A stretch of 64,000 bases of DNA from Symbiodinium microadriaticum (GCA_001939145.1 LSRX01000786.1:163899-227898); one strand, 5' to 3'. Positions 52,600 through 64,000 are shown, numbered from the stretch's first letter. Notes: generated by a model from the letters alone, not told the origin. Translations and numbers: made by a program.

Positions 52600-55500
52600 T
52601 GCAGTCTTATTTTCAGAAACTTTTCAGAAGTCATGTCTCAGATGATCCGCTTCCTGCACTGAGAAGCACCGCAACAACCACCAAAGCCATCACCATCACT
52701 AGTGTCATCATCACGGTCATTTTCATTTTCAGCATATGCATCTCCATCATCTTCCTGCAATTGTCTGCATTGTAAAACTTCATCACCTTTCTCATAACTA
52801 CACTGAAATCTCAACCCCTACACCCTGAACCCCCCAAAAGAATGCCTTGCTGAAGCCGGGAGGCGATTGCTCCTGACATTCCGTGGCGCCCCCAACAGTG
52901 GGATGCATGGTTGGAGTGTGACACTGTGCAGGGTTTAGGCGTTTAGAGTTTATGGTTCAGGGTCAGTCTTTTTGCATTCACGCTTTGCCGCTTAGCGTAC
53001 TCGAGCTTATTGTCGTGGTTGAACCGCGGTGGTGTTACAACTACAACTGCAGTTAATCGTCTGGTTCGTGGCTATCGTTATCGAGGCGTTCATGTCATGC
53101 TTTATCTCGTGGGCCCGTTCACTTGGTAGAGAATAACGCTCACTTCATATTCCAGCGGTTTGATACTCTTTTCTTTTCTTCTTTTCTATCTCTATTCGTT
53201 TCTCATGGCAGATAGACCGGGTTTCTTATGAGTAGAGCAGGTAACCGTTAACCATTTTGAGGTATTCTAATCCCTACATTGAACCCCAAGAAATAACTCT
53301 TGGTTTCCTAAAAGAAAACTGGAGAAGTAAGGTTTCCACTCCGGACCCAGGCGCAACCTTTTGACTCCTTGGCCCGGGCTTTGAAGCAACCCCCCCAAAA
53401 CCCCAAGTACTCAATACTAGCTCCTGGTTTTTGGTTTGCAAATGCTATTTTTATGTACCTTTAAGGTCACCCCAAAAGGGAACTACCACGGAGACTGCGG
53501 ATAGATGCCGAGCCCGTTTAGGGCTTAGGGCTCAGGGTTTAGAGGGTCTTAAGCGTCTTGGGTTCTTGTAAGTTAGCCTCACTCTGAGAGTTTTCATGTT
53601 CCTCGCGGTTCCTTATACACCGAGGAGGTAAGTCCGACATCTTCCGAAGCCCCTACCCTAAGCGCCAAACACAGCAAGCCCTTAAGACTTGGGTTTGAAT
53701 AAAGTGTTCGTAACATGATTTCCTAAGATTCCAGACCCCCCAATCGGCTGGTCTATGCAAAAGTGGTATTTACTACGGAGCACATGCAGATCCCTGTAAA
53801 GCCCGAAGAGTCCTCAGAGTGCCAAGCCCAAGCTAGACGGTTGAGGCCTTGGTGTTGGGGATTTTAGGGTTTAGGGTTCAGGGTTTAGGGTTTTAGTGTT
53901 TGGGGTTAAGGTTTAGGGTTTTAGGGTGTAGGGTTTAGGCTTTGGGATTTAAAGTTCGACTGAAATTGGGGTTTTTGAATTCCAAGCTGGCGAGGTCGTA
54001 CGACTTGACCTCAACCCTTGAGTTAGGGGTTAGGGTTTAGGGTTTTTTGGGTAGATCTTAAATACGGACTCTTAAACCCTAAATCTTAAACCTTGCAACC
54101 CCAACATCCCAAAACCCTAAATGCCCTAAATCTTAAGCCCTAAACTGAGACGGAGGTCTTATGACTTGACTCAACCGGTCGAGATCGACTTCCGCGTGTC
54201 CAACCAAATCTCCACAGACCCGCACTCTTCGGTCCGGTGCTCGTTTGAGGCATGATATACCATACTGTACTATGCTATAGTAATACTATGCGTGATACTA
54301 TACTATGTACTATACCAGACTATACCATATACGATATACTGTCTACCCTATACTCCATACTCTATGCTATTGACTATATACTACTTGTTATATAGTCGTT
54401 GACAATACTGTACTGGACGAGACTAGACTAGACTGTACTGCCCTCGACTAGAGTAGACCAGACCAGAAGAGGCTATACTGTACCCTGCTATACAATACAA
54501 AGCTAGAGACGAGGCTGGAGCAGACTATACCATAATACTATTGTTGTAGATTGTTGTGGTAGGTTGTGGTACTAGATTGAGCCCTATGGAGGTCTGAATG
54601 TTTGATAGTAATATCCCCTTACTACGTCCCTAAACCCTAAACCCTTGGGGCCGTAGGGTAGAACAAGCAACCCGAAGCCCAGGACCCTAAACCCTAAACC
54701 TTGAACCCCGAACCCCAAACCCTAAACCTATTCTAAGCCCGAAACCTAAACTAAACCTAAACCCGAAACCTAAACCAAGCCTAAACCAAAACTAAACCTA
54801 AACCCTAAACCTAAACTAAACCTAAACTAGACCTAAAACCCCGAAGCCTGGAATTAGGCCGGGCCTCAGCGTGCGAACCTTTCCGTGCGCCTGGTCCTCC
54901 CAGAGGCGACAGGGTCCTGTTCTCTCAAGCTTTATCTGTTTGGGGTCTAAGCCCTTCAGGTTTAGGGTTCAGGGGTTCAGGGGTTCAGGGGTTCAGGGGT
55001 TTAGGGGTTTAGGGGTTTAGGGTTTAGGGTTTTAGGGTTCAGGGTTTTCGGTTTGGGGTTTGGCGAGGACATGGGTGCTGAACCTCACTTTACGTCGGGC
55101 TGAAATCCCCTTTCCCTCAGCAGCCACCCTAAAGCCCTGGGCAAAGAACCCTGGTCTCTCCGTTAACGGTCCGAAATTGTGAAAGGTCTTGCAGAGCCGT
55201 ATAGCCTTGGACAGGGTTTATGGGTGGTGGAAACCTAGATCTCACATGCTCCACCCGAAGCCAGGGTTGGGGATTAAAATTAGGCCTCAAGCACAGGGCT
55301 TAGGGCCCTGAACCCAAAACCCTAAACTCCTAAACGCTAAACCCTGAACCCCTTAACCTTATAAACCCTAAACCCCTATACCCTAAACCCCTAAACTCTA
55401 AACCCCAACTCCCCAAGCCCTAGACGGACTTCGAGGTTGGTTGTCCATGGATAGAGGAAGAGGCGTGAACCTGTGGGCGAATGCTATGCTTACCTTCGCG

Positions 55501-56640
55501 CTCATCATGTCCAAGGGTTTAGCGTTCAGGGCTTAGGTTGACATACAGCAAATCCCGAAAGTTGGAACATGGGTTTAGGAGGATGAGTGGCAGGATCCCA
55601 TATGCTTTATCTTGCGGGCATGAGGATAAGCATGTTCCAACTTTCTGGCTTCTACTATAGCCTCGCTGCTTGTGCTTGAACTGCACAGGCACACGCATGT
55701 GCTGTGACCGTTGTCAGTGCACTTTTGGACGCAATTCGCAAAAGCCCTAAACCCCACATACAACCCTTAACCCTAAGAGCTATAAACCCCATTTACAATC
55801 CTTAGACCTAAATCCCTAAACCCTAAGCCCCATGTACAACCCTAAAAACCTAAAACCCTAAACCCTAAACCCTAAACCTCATATACAACCCTAAAGACCT
55901 AAAACCCTAAAACCCTAAAGCCTAAAGCCTTAGAGATGCCTAAAGCGAGCGCTTAAAGGAACCCCCCAAACTCTTCATGGAAAGGTGCGTAGGGTTTGGG
56001 GTTTGTTAGAGTTTAGGGTTTAGGGTTTAGGGCCTTTGGTTTAGGGTTTGGGGTTTCGGGTTGGGTTCAGTCGGGCCCGAGTCCTTCCAGGTAGAGCGCG
56101 ACTCAAACACTCGGTGCCCAAGTGGCGTGATGCCTAGGGATTAGAGTGTTAGGGTTTAGGACCCAGCCCTAAACCCTAAACCCTTAGGCTCAGGTATAAA
56201 GTTGCAGGTTGAGGGTTCTAATTAGGGCTCACGACCAGTATTTGCGCTGCAAGCGTTTTTTTCGGCCTATGTTTCCGGTTTCCTCGTCGGAAGGCATTTC
56301 TACCCTAAGCCCTAAACCCTAAACTCTTACTAAGAAAATTCTGCATGTGNATTTCTACCCTAAGCCCTAAACCCTAAACTCTTACTAAGAAAATTCTGCA
56401 TGTGCTGGGAGCGTTTCGGCTCTAACTCGAACTTTTGAAGCAAAACTAGTAGGCTGCCCGTAGCTGCGCACTAGACTAGGAAGGTCCGAATGAGGCTTTG
56501 GGGCGCAAGGTTTGGGGTTTAGGGTTTAAGGCTTAGGCTTTAGGGTTTAGGGCTCAAGGTTCAGGGTCTAGGGTTTAGGGTTTAGGGTTGAGGGCTCAAG
56601 GTTCAGAGTCTGGAGATTCTCGGTGTTTTTTTCTGACAGA
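52600..56640. other. No confident gene: unique and repeat sequence
   Basis: 52600-53550 is fairly repeat-poor with TCATCATC-like low complexity near 52690-52750. 53860-54150 and 54960-55050 hold TTTAGGG blocks. 54720-54840 holds CCTAAA units. 55855-55925 holds CCCTAAA. 56296-56404 is an exact 54-base duplication around an N. Confidence 0.45.
54250..54560 (+). repeat. CTATA/ACTAG degenerate tract
   Basis: Irregular ACTATAC, ATACTATG and GACTAGACT units over about 300 bases. No ORF longer than expected by chance. Confidence 0.7.
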
Positions 56641-56666
56641 GGAGGCGCGAAATGTCTAAAACAAGT

Positions 56667-56718
56667 ATATATATATATACACATACACATACATATATAT
56701 ATATATATGTACATATAG
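56667..56718. repeat. (TA)n/ACACAT microsatellite before the RCC1-like gene
   Basis: AT-rich run ending TACATATAG, 13 bases before the start codon. The terminal AG could act as a spliced-leader acceptor. This is an inference from position only. Confidence 0.5.
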
Positions 56719-56731
56719 CCTCCCTCGCGAG

Positions 56732-58285
56732 ATGTCCGTCCTTGTGGAGGTTGGACTCCTCAGCGGCAGGACTGTCTCACTTCAAGCAGGGCTGGATGAG
56801 ACCGTGGGAGAGCCTAGGCTGCTCAGTATTCCTGGGTTCCTAGTATTATATTACAACTAGCCTCAAAAAGTATATATATACTTTTTTTTTTCAGGGGGTT
56901 GCTGAAGAGCCCAGGAGCTGAAGCAAGAGGCGCAAAGGGCTTTGGGAGTGGGGCCTGGGAGGCTGGTGGGCTCCTCTGGAGAGGTGATGGATGTATCCAC
57001 CAGGCTTCGGGAAGCCAGGCTGAAGTCCGGGGACTCCCTCACCCTGCAGATCAGCCAGATTTCCGTGAAGGGTGCCCTCCATGCTTTTGCAGCAATCCTG
57101 GGTGATGGATCCGTCGTTACTTGGGGTCATGAGGCATGTGGCGGTGACAGCAGCTCAGTGCAACAGCAGCTGAAGAACGTGCAACAGATCCAAGCCACAC
57201 GCGATGCTTTTGCTGCCCTTCTTGGCGATGGTTCTGTTGCTGCTTGGGGTGCTCCAGAATTCGGTGGTGACAGTACTGGTGTGCAGAAAAAGCTGGAGAA
57301 CGTGCGACAGATTCAAGCCACGGCTACAGCTTTTGCTGCTGTTCTTTCAGATGGATCTGTTGTCACCTGGGGCGAGCCAGACTGCGGTGGCGACAGCAGG
57401 GCTGTGCAGGCACGGCTGAAGAATGTTGAGCAGATTCAAGCCTCGTGCAGTGCTTTTGCTGCCATTCTCAGAGATGGATCCGTCGTGACCTGGGGTGAGC
57501 CGAATTGCGACTGCAATGCTGTGCAAGACAAGCTGAAGGATGTCCAACAGATTCAAGCTTCGTTGGGCGCTTTTGCCGCAATTCTTGGCGACGGATCCGT
57601 CGTGACGTGGGGTCGTGCGGCGAATGGCGGCGACAGCAGCTACGTGCAAGAGCAGTTGATTCATGTTGAGCAGATTCAAGCTTCGAGATCTGCCTTTAGC
57701 GCACTTCTTAGCGATGGATCCGTCGTGACCTGGGGTTTTGCACGGGACGGTGGTGACAGCAGTGATGTGCATGAGCAGCTTAAGAATGTAGTACAGATGC
57801 AAGCCACAGAAACAGCTTTTGCTGCCATTCTTCGAGATGGATCCGTCGTAACTTGGGGTGACTCAGACAGCGGTGGTGACAGCGGCGCCGTGCAAGAGCA
57901 GCTAAAGAATGTGCAGCAAATTCAGGCCTCATGTGCTGCGTTTGCTGCCATTCTGGGGGATGGATCCGTCGTGACATGGGGTCGGGCAGCCAGCGGCGGT
58001 TTCAGCAGCGACGTTCAAGAACAGTTGAAGAGTGTACAACAGGTTCAAGCCACGGACACTGCCTTTGCTGCCATTCTCAGAGATGGATCCGTCGTGACTT
58101 GGGGTAACCCAGCAAGAGGCGGTGACAGCAGTGCAGTGCAAGAGCAGCTTCAGAATGTGCAACAGATTCAAGCCTCATGTGCTGCATTCGCTGCCGTTCT
58201 TTCTGACGGTTCGGTCGTGACCTGGGGTTCTGCAGCGAATGGCGGAGACAGCACTGCCTTGCAAAAGCAGCTGAGACATGTCTAG
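56732..58285 (+). CDS. RCC1-like repeat protein with N-terminal ubiquitin-like domain (2 exons, 482 aa)
   Basis: Exon 1 is 56732-56809 and encodes MSVLVEVGLLSGRTVSLQ and onward. The intron 56810-56914 (105 nt, GA-AG, with a T11 tract) is followed by exon 2, 56915-58285, starting ELKQEAQRALGVG. The joined first 75 or so residues have the strand-helix-strand pattern of a ubiquitin-like fold (DETVGELKQEAQ, then REARLKSGDSLTL). Ten repeats of about 41 residues follow, each with AFAAILxDGSVVTWG, a GGDSS turn and VQEQLKNVQQIQA. One repeat (after the fourth TWG) is two residues short. Family RCC1 repeats are usually longer (about 50-60 residues). A (TA)n tract and TATAG just upstream could serve as a trans-splice acceptor. 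Role unknown; beta-propeller binding is an inference. Annotators often label such proteins HERC-like, but no HECT domain is present. Confidence 0.82.
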
Positions 58286-58460
58286 CACTGCCAGGCCATA
58301 AGTCGTGTTTCTGCTGCGCCGTTGCTTCTTTCAGGCGTGTTGATCCTGGTAGCCGTGCAGCAGACACGCCATCCAGCAGCGATCGCTGTTGCCGTTGTGT
58401 GGCTGTGAAAGAATCAGAGCAGTCCTCCCCTCCCCCGAAGTCAAGCCGGCTTTGGGTAAG
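58286..58460 (+). other. Probable 3' untranslated region of the RCC1-like gene
   Basis: Non-repetitive, GC-balanced sequence directly after the stop codon, before CCCTAAA repeats resume near 58490. No polyadenylation motif is obvious. ORFs on the opposite strand here and within the gene are antisense shadows of the repeat unit. Confidence 0.4.
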
Positions 58461-58629
58461 TCCCAACGGTTTGAACCCTAATCCCTAAATCGTAAACCCT
58501 AAACCCTAAACCCTAAATCCTGTCCAAGTCCAAAGTAATTGGACCCGAAAGGAAGACGCGGAGGAGCACAAACACACCATGACACACCGGCCATGTCCCT
58601 CACCAACTTCCATAGCAGAAGCCCTAAAT

Positions 58630-58830
58630 TCTACACCCTAACCCCGTCAAGCCCAGACTCGCAAGAATCCTACAAAACCCTAAATTCTAAACCCTAAGCC
58701 CTAAAGCCTAAATTCTAAACCCTAAACCCTAAAGCCTAAGCCTTAAACCCTAAACCCTAAATCCTAAATTTCTAAACCCTAAACCTAAACCCTAAAACCT
58801 AAGCCCTAAAGCCTAAGCCCTACAGCCACA
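58630..58830 (-). repeat. CCCTAAA array with AAATTCTAAACCC variants
   Basis: About 200 bases of C-strand units downstream of the RCC1-like gene. No ORF. Confidence 0.8.
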
Positions 58831-59890
58831 ACGCTGATCGTGAAGTTCGGGTCCCCCAAACTCAGCTGAACTGGGGCCTATACGCAGAGAGCCTTCAATT
58901 TAGGAACAGATCTTGGTTAAAGTTGCCGGGGTCTGCATATTTAGGGTTCAGGGTTTAGGGGTTAGGGTTATGATCTAAACCCTATTTACACCCCAAACCG
59001 TTAGGCCTATTATTTCCTCAAGACCTCAAGAAAGGGGTATTGGGTTTTTCCAGGGCCTCAGGCACCCTTTTTCAGAGCCCTTATGGTCCTTAACCAAGAC
59101 TGCGTATGTAGGCTATTTGGACGATAGTACCCTAAAGCCTAAAGCCTAAACCCTAAACCCTAAAACGTAATAGAGGGTGGTTGAGCGTGCTAGGTGCTAC
59201 AGCTGTGGTAGGGCTCCTTGGGAATATTGGTGACTGAGTACGTAGGTTTCCCTTTTGGGTGTACTATGGCCGGTAGACAGAATCCCCTCGATGATCCTCC
59301 TAGAGAAGTACTTTTTGGCAACATCTCCCATCCTTGGGGTTTAGGGTTTAGAGTTTTTTTAAGGCAACTTAGGAGAGAAGGACTAGCGCCTAGTCATCTT
59401 CGCTCTGCCCTCCTGTTTCGTTTACCCATGCGGCTTGCATGAGCGTTTTTACCATTCCCCTGGCTATCATCTGACGCATTGCCCTACAGGCGAATATGGC
59501 TAATAGAGAGGTCTGGAAAGCAGTTTCAGTATAACTATGCCAGAATTGTCACCAAAACACTTTTCTAGCGATACAGAGGTTTGAACCATTGCTAACACTG
59601 CATCCCCTCATAGTCCACTTATGCTTATGCTAGAATATATGCCCCAACACCGGCTTTCCTTAGCAGGCCCTGGCCCTTTGTAACACCGCTATAGCAACCC
59701 TTATCCACCCTCTTTTGACACGAATCCTTTCAGACCTAAAACCGTAAAACCCTTCAAAAAGAAATTTCTTCCGTTCTCCCAAGCAAAATTCCCGAACTCT
59801 CTTGACAAGTAGAATTATTGCGACTATTTTTGTTTTGAATACTTAGTATTATTACTAATCTCTAGTGCTACTTTGCAAAAACAATCTCTC

Positions 59891-59980
59891 AAAAAGGCGC
59901 AGCCTGCCGGGACGCAGATGATCCTCCGGGCACCACCGGACAGCTTCACCTTTGCCTCGTTTCCCGGCGGGTGGTTTGAG
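59891..59980 (+). other. Exon-like island
   Basis: The frame KKAQPAGTQMILRAPPDSFT continues with FASFPGGWFE, then merges into TTTAGGG-like sequence. GC-rich and non-repetitive. Product unknown. Confidence 0.25.
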
Positions 59981-61630
59981 GGTTTCGGGTTCAGGGTTTC
60001 GGGGCTTGGGGTTTTATGTTTCAAGGTTTTAGGGTTTGTGGCTTTAGGGATTCGGGCTGATTAGGTTTCACGATATTAGCTCTGAGCAGCCTAGAGCCCG
60101 CAAATCACGCCTACAGCCGCAAGCTCCAACATCCCAAAAGCCTAAAGCACGGAGGCGCTAAACCCTAAACCCGAAGCCCTAAGCCCCAACCCTAAACCCT
60201 CAACCCTAAAACCCTAAACCCTAAACCCTAAACCCAAAGCCCTAAGCCCTATAAACCCTACCACCCCGAAGCTCTTAAGGCCCTATAGACCTTAAACTGT
60301 GGTGTTACGGTTTGACACTTCGGGTTTCAGGGTTTAGGGTTTGGGTCTTTAGGGTTTATGGGTTTAGGGTTTCCGGGTTTAGGGTTTGGGTCTTTAGGGT
60401 TTGGGGGTCTTCAGGGGTCGAGTTTGTTAGAAACCCTAAACCCTAAGGGCTTAATTAGGGGTTTCTATAAACCTCGACGAGATTTTGGATCTTTTCTGTA
60501 TTTAAGGCTCCAGTGAAAACTGAAAAACTCCAGATTGGCATCGCGCAGAGCTGGACAGATGTGTGGCAGGAGCAATGAGGCCGCATAGTTTTAACACATG
60601 CAAGGAAGCAAGCAAGAACGGGTTTGGAACAGACTAGACTACGGATGTGCTGTGTACACACCCTAAACCCTAAACCAGACGTCATCAAGGTTCGAGCATG
60701 TGTGCTCTTCACATCGGATGCAGTGCCATCTAAGGCCCTGTCGGATCAGCCCGTCCGACCAGCTGGTCGCCCCCTGAGCTGGGGTTTAGGGCTTTTAGGG
60801 GTTCAGGGGTTTCGGGGTTTAGGGTTGAGATGGTTCAGGGGTTTGGGGTTCAGGGTTAAGGGTTTGCTGCCTCATCCTTTGGCCTTTCTGGTTCTACGGT
60901 GTTCGTTTCAAGTTTTAGCGTTTAGGGTTTAGGGTTTGAGGGCCCAAGGGGTTAAGAGTGCGGGTTTAGGGGTTCATGGGGTGTTTATGGGTTTATGGGC
61001 GTTTAGAGCCTGCGGAATTTCGCAGGTCCACCAAGGTCTGGCTCTGTCTTGGTTGTTTTTTTGATCCGTCTTGAAGGTTTCAGGTTTTGGGTGGAGGTTT
61101 CCCTTGGGCCTTAACCCTAAGCCTTCTAGTGCCTCTAAGGGAACCCCAGTTCTAGAGCCCTGAACCCCATGAGTGGTCCCCAAATTGAAAGTCATGGTGC
61201 CTCAACTTACCAAAATTCTATTTTTTTGGTCCCTATACATTGCACAGGTGGGGTAGGACTCCAGGCTATGAGTCCGGTATCAGGGTTTCGGGTTTAGGGT
61301 TCAGCGTACTAGGGTATCAGAGATTAGGTTTAGGGTGCAGCGTATTAGGGTATTAGTATCAGGGTTTAAGATTTAAACTCTAAACCTCAAACCCTAAACC
61401 CTAAAACTCTAAACCTCAAACGCTTATTGAAGGCCTCCAAGATCGAAGCCCTTCCTGGGGTTGGCATTCTCGTAGCCTCAGTGCACCCAGGTTTTGACCG
61501 TCAGAGTCTTCTCTTTGCAGTTTCCAGTACGAACCCGGGTCCCTTAGGTGACGGGTTTAGGGTTTAGGGTTTAGCGTACCTAAACCCTAATAACCTTAAC
61601 TTAAACCCTAAACCCTAAACCCTAAACCCT

Positions 61631-62035
61631 AACTTAAACAAACCAATTCATTCGTTGAATCTGATTTTTCTGTTTTTTTCAAACTCAACGAGCAAAAGTC
61701 ATATTCAACGAAGGCCGGTCCATTCGTTGAATATGATTTGTTCTTCGTTGGCTATGACTTTTTCTCTCCGCCAGAAAAAAATCATGTTCAATGAAGGCCG
61801 GCCCAGGCCTTGCCCATTCGTTAAACCCTAAACCTTAACTTAAACAAACCAATTCATTCGTTGAATCTGATTTTTCTGTTTTTTTCAAACTCAACGAGCA
61901 AAAGTCATATTCAACGAAGGCCGGTCCATTCGTTGAATATGATTTGTTCTTCGTTGGCTATGACTTTTTCTCTCCGCCAGAAAAAAATCATGTTCAATGA
62001 AGGCCGGCCCAGGCCTTGCCCATTCGTTGAACATG
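61631..62035. repeat. 206-bp tandem duplication of an ATTCGTTGAA foldback sequence
   Basis: Copy 1 starts at 61631 (AACTTAAACAAACCAATTCA) and copy 2 at 61837. They are identical over about 190 bases. Copy 1 is cut at CATTCGTT by AAACCCTAAACC, while copy 2 continues GAACATGATTTTT. ATTCGTTGAA and TTCAACGAA recur within each copy, as in 26525-26962. Confidence 0.85.
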
Positions 62036-62209
62036 ATTTTTGTCCCCTAAAAGCCCTAAACCCCCAAAAGGCCTAAACCCCTAAACCCCCTAAACCCCCT
62101 AAACCCCTAAACCCCTGAACCCTTAAAACCCCTAAACCCCTAAACCCTAAGCCCCAGGGTTCTCTTTGCTTCGACTGAAACCGTGCTTTGAGGCCTAGGT
62201 TTAGGGCTT

Positions 62210-62320
62210 CCTCGGCTTAGGGTTTTAGGGTTTTAGGGCTTTAGGGCTTTAGGGTTTTAGGGTTTTAGGGTTTTAGGGCTTTAGGGTTTTAGGGCTTTAG
62301 GGTGTAAGTCCTAAACCCAA
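62210..62320 (+). repeat. TTTTAGGG/CTTTAGGG 8-base array
   Basis: A run of GGTTTTAGGGCTTTAGGG units followed directly by CCCTAAA-type sequence from 62310, giving an inverted junction. Confidence 0.8.
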
Positions 62321-64000
62321 AACCCTAAACTAAACCCTAAACCCCAAACCCTAAGCCCTAAACCCTGAACCCTCGACCGGCAAAACTGGCTCACCGAATA
62401 CCCGGCAAGGACTGGATTCCCGATGCTTCGTCGAGCGAGGGGCAAGATGAACTCTCCCAGGCCATACCCCCCAGAGCCTTACATGAGGGTTTAGGGTTTA
62501 GGGTTTAGGGGTTTAGGGGTTTAGGGTTGAGGGCTAGGCCAAGGAATCTGCTTTAAGTGTCAGTGTTCAGCCGCTGTGATACGCGCATTGTTCAGACACT
62601 CGAAGAAGTGCTCGCCAGCTGTCGTCGAGTGGAAACATTTGCTTAGCCTTGTCGTGCCGAAGTATTCTTTTATACGGGCTTAAGACGGTCCGGAAGCTTG
62701 GTTTTGGCTATAGTGGCACTGGCATGCTTCAAAAGTGTTTGCTCAACGGTCTTCCCTCCCTGGCCCACGAGTCTTCAGACAGCAGCTTTCTCTATTCACG
62801 GCCATAGTTTGTTGCGGGTGCATGTCGTGGGCTTTGAGTCTTGATGTTATGCTTCGGGACTTGAGCTTCGAGTTTAAATTCACATAGAGGTTGGGAGTTA
62901 TAGCTACTCTCAAAAGGGTTGCGGTTAGCAATTGCGGGCTGGGGGATTCAGACATAATGGATGCGAGCGTCGGAGGGAGGGTTTAGGGTTTAGGGTTTAG
63001 GCGGCTGGGTGTTTCGAGAGAAGGTCTTTGAGGAAGGAGGTGGTGGTAGGATTAAGCGTTGAAGCGTTGGGGATGAGGGTTTGGTCCCACATGCGGTGTA
63101 GGGTTTAGGGTTTGAGGTTTGGGGTTCAGTAACTCTATATTTAACTCAACTGGATGTCGCGGATTTAGGCCAGCCGTGAACCAGCAACCCCAGAGCCCTG
63201 TCCAAATCAACACCCTAGGCCCTGAAATGGATCTTAGCTCGTAGCTGAATTCGACTTTATACACTTTTCGGCATGCTCCTCTTCTTCTCAACCCTAAACC
63301 CTAAACCCGAAACCCTAAACCCCCTCTTCTTCCGTGCAGAACGGAAGCTTTAAGCTTTTTGAGGCTTCGGATCTCGGCAGCTCAGGAACCCTTTGAGAGG
63401 CAGGAGCCTCCCTGATACCTTAAATGCCCTTAACCCCAAACCCGAACCCCCCACACCCTAAAGCCCTAAAGCACCAACACCCTGAGCCCTAAACCCTAAA
63501 CCCTAAACCCTACTTCCTGAGCCGTAAGCCCTAAAACCATCCTAAGAAACCCGTTTGGCAACCCAAAGTTCTCCCTTAACGCCCGTATGCTCAGGTGGTC
63601 TTCACCGGAAGTTGCCAGCCGGCCTGTGCTGGGCCCTTATGAAGGTTTGGGGTTTAGGGTCTAGGGCTTAGAGTTTAGGATGTATCATAAGTTAATGGGT
63701 TTTGGTTGTTTTGCAATATAGACCAAGCTTCCTGTAAAGGTTCCTTAAAAAGGGTTTAGGCTTTAAGGCTTTTGGGTTTAGGATCTAGGGTTCTTATAAG
63801 CTTGCCTTTTTTGTAGTTTTGGGACCCGAAGAAGTAGACTAGGATTCCTTTTTCAAGGTTTTTGTGTTCCCAAGGGTTGCCTCAACCACGGGTCTTGAGG
63901 GATCGATGGGTTTCGGGGGTTCAAACTGTAGGGGCCTTGATAGTTTGCATGGGTCTTGTTGCAGGGTTTTGTAGGGCTTTGTCGGATTTTGTAGGCCGAA

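Larger units (their letters stand above)
60090..64000. other. No confident gene: repeat-rich end of window
   Basis: Besides 61631-62035 and 62210-62320, there are CCCTAAA blocks (60160-60260, 62050-62160, 63290-63330, 63480-63540) and TTTAGGG blocks (60315-60420, 60785-60960, 62485-62530). 62540-63000 is unique sequence with no clear exon. Confidence 0.45.

Noticed and set aside
57347-58466. Antisense ORFs of 65-151 codons under the RCC1-like gene
   Set aside because: They are reverse-frame shadows of the repeated GGATCCGTCGTGACC block.

Overview
The window looks like nuclear DNA of a dinoflagellate, most likely a member of the Symbiodiniaceae. Four observations support this. Telomere-type TTTAGGG/CCCTAAA repeats are scattered through almost all 64 kb, in both orientations. 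Exons are short (often 31-100 nt) and introns carry mixed GT, GC and GA donors with AG|G-type acceptors. One gene encodes a run of about 41-residue RCC1-like repeats behind a ubiquitin-like start, an architecture I associate with these algae. A weak match to the dinoflagellate spliced-leader core is present. No rRNA or convincing tRNA gene was seen.

Layout. 1-17.9 kb: mostly degenerate telomere-like tracts, microsatellites and small inverted-repeat elements, with short exon-like islands whose parent genes I cannot identify. 17.9-29.2 kb and 29.5-40.35 kb: an 11-kb tandem direct duplication. Each copy holds one multi-exon gene for the same polytopic membrane protein. I assembled both by comparing the two copies (exon lengths, reading phase, silent differences). 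Gene A has 13 exons and a predicted 584 residues; gene B has 15 exons and about 588 residues. Both carry motifs resembling a split TIR-type domain (FISHSW, then WIDRLCIHQTD, then WCNLEL), with two membrane segments between the first and second motif and six more predicted downstream. 40.2-56.7 kb: repeats and palindromic elements with a few weak ORFs. 56.73-58.29 kb: an RCC1-like gene with a small 5' exon behind a GA-AG intron. 58.3-64 kb: repeats, including a 206-bp tandem duplication of a foldback-type sequence.

The duplication works as a natural experiment. Comparing A with B shows telomere-repeat tracts present in one copy and absent from the other, flanked by 8-bp or 19-bp direct duplications. 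It also shows 89-bp and 101-bp-class MITE-like elements with 2-bp target duplications, one ending next to a splice acceptor, and two introns present in B but absent from A. Together these suggest that telomere tracts and small inverted-repeat elements have been inserted repeatedly and have reshaped introns here. All gene models are hand-derived without transcript data, so splice sites are predictions.
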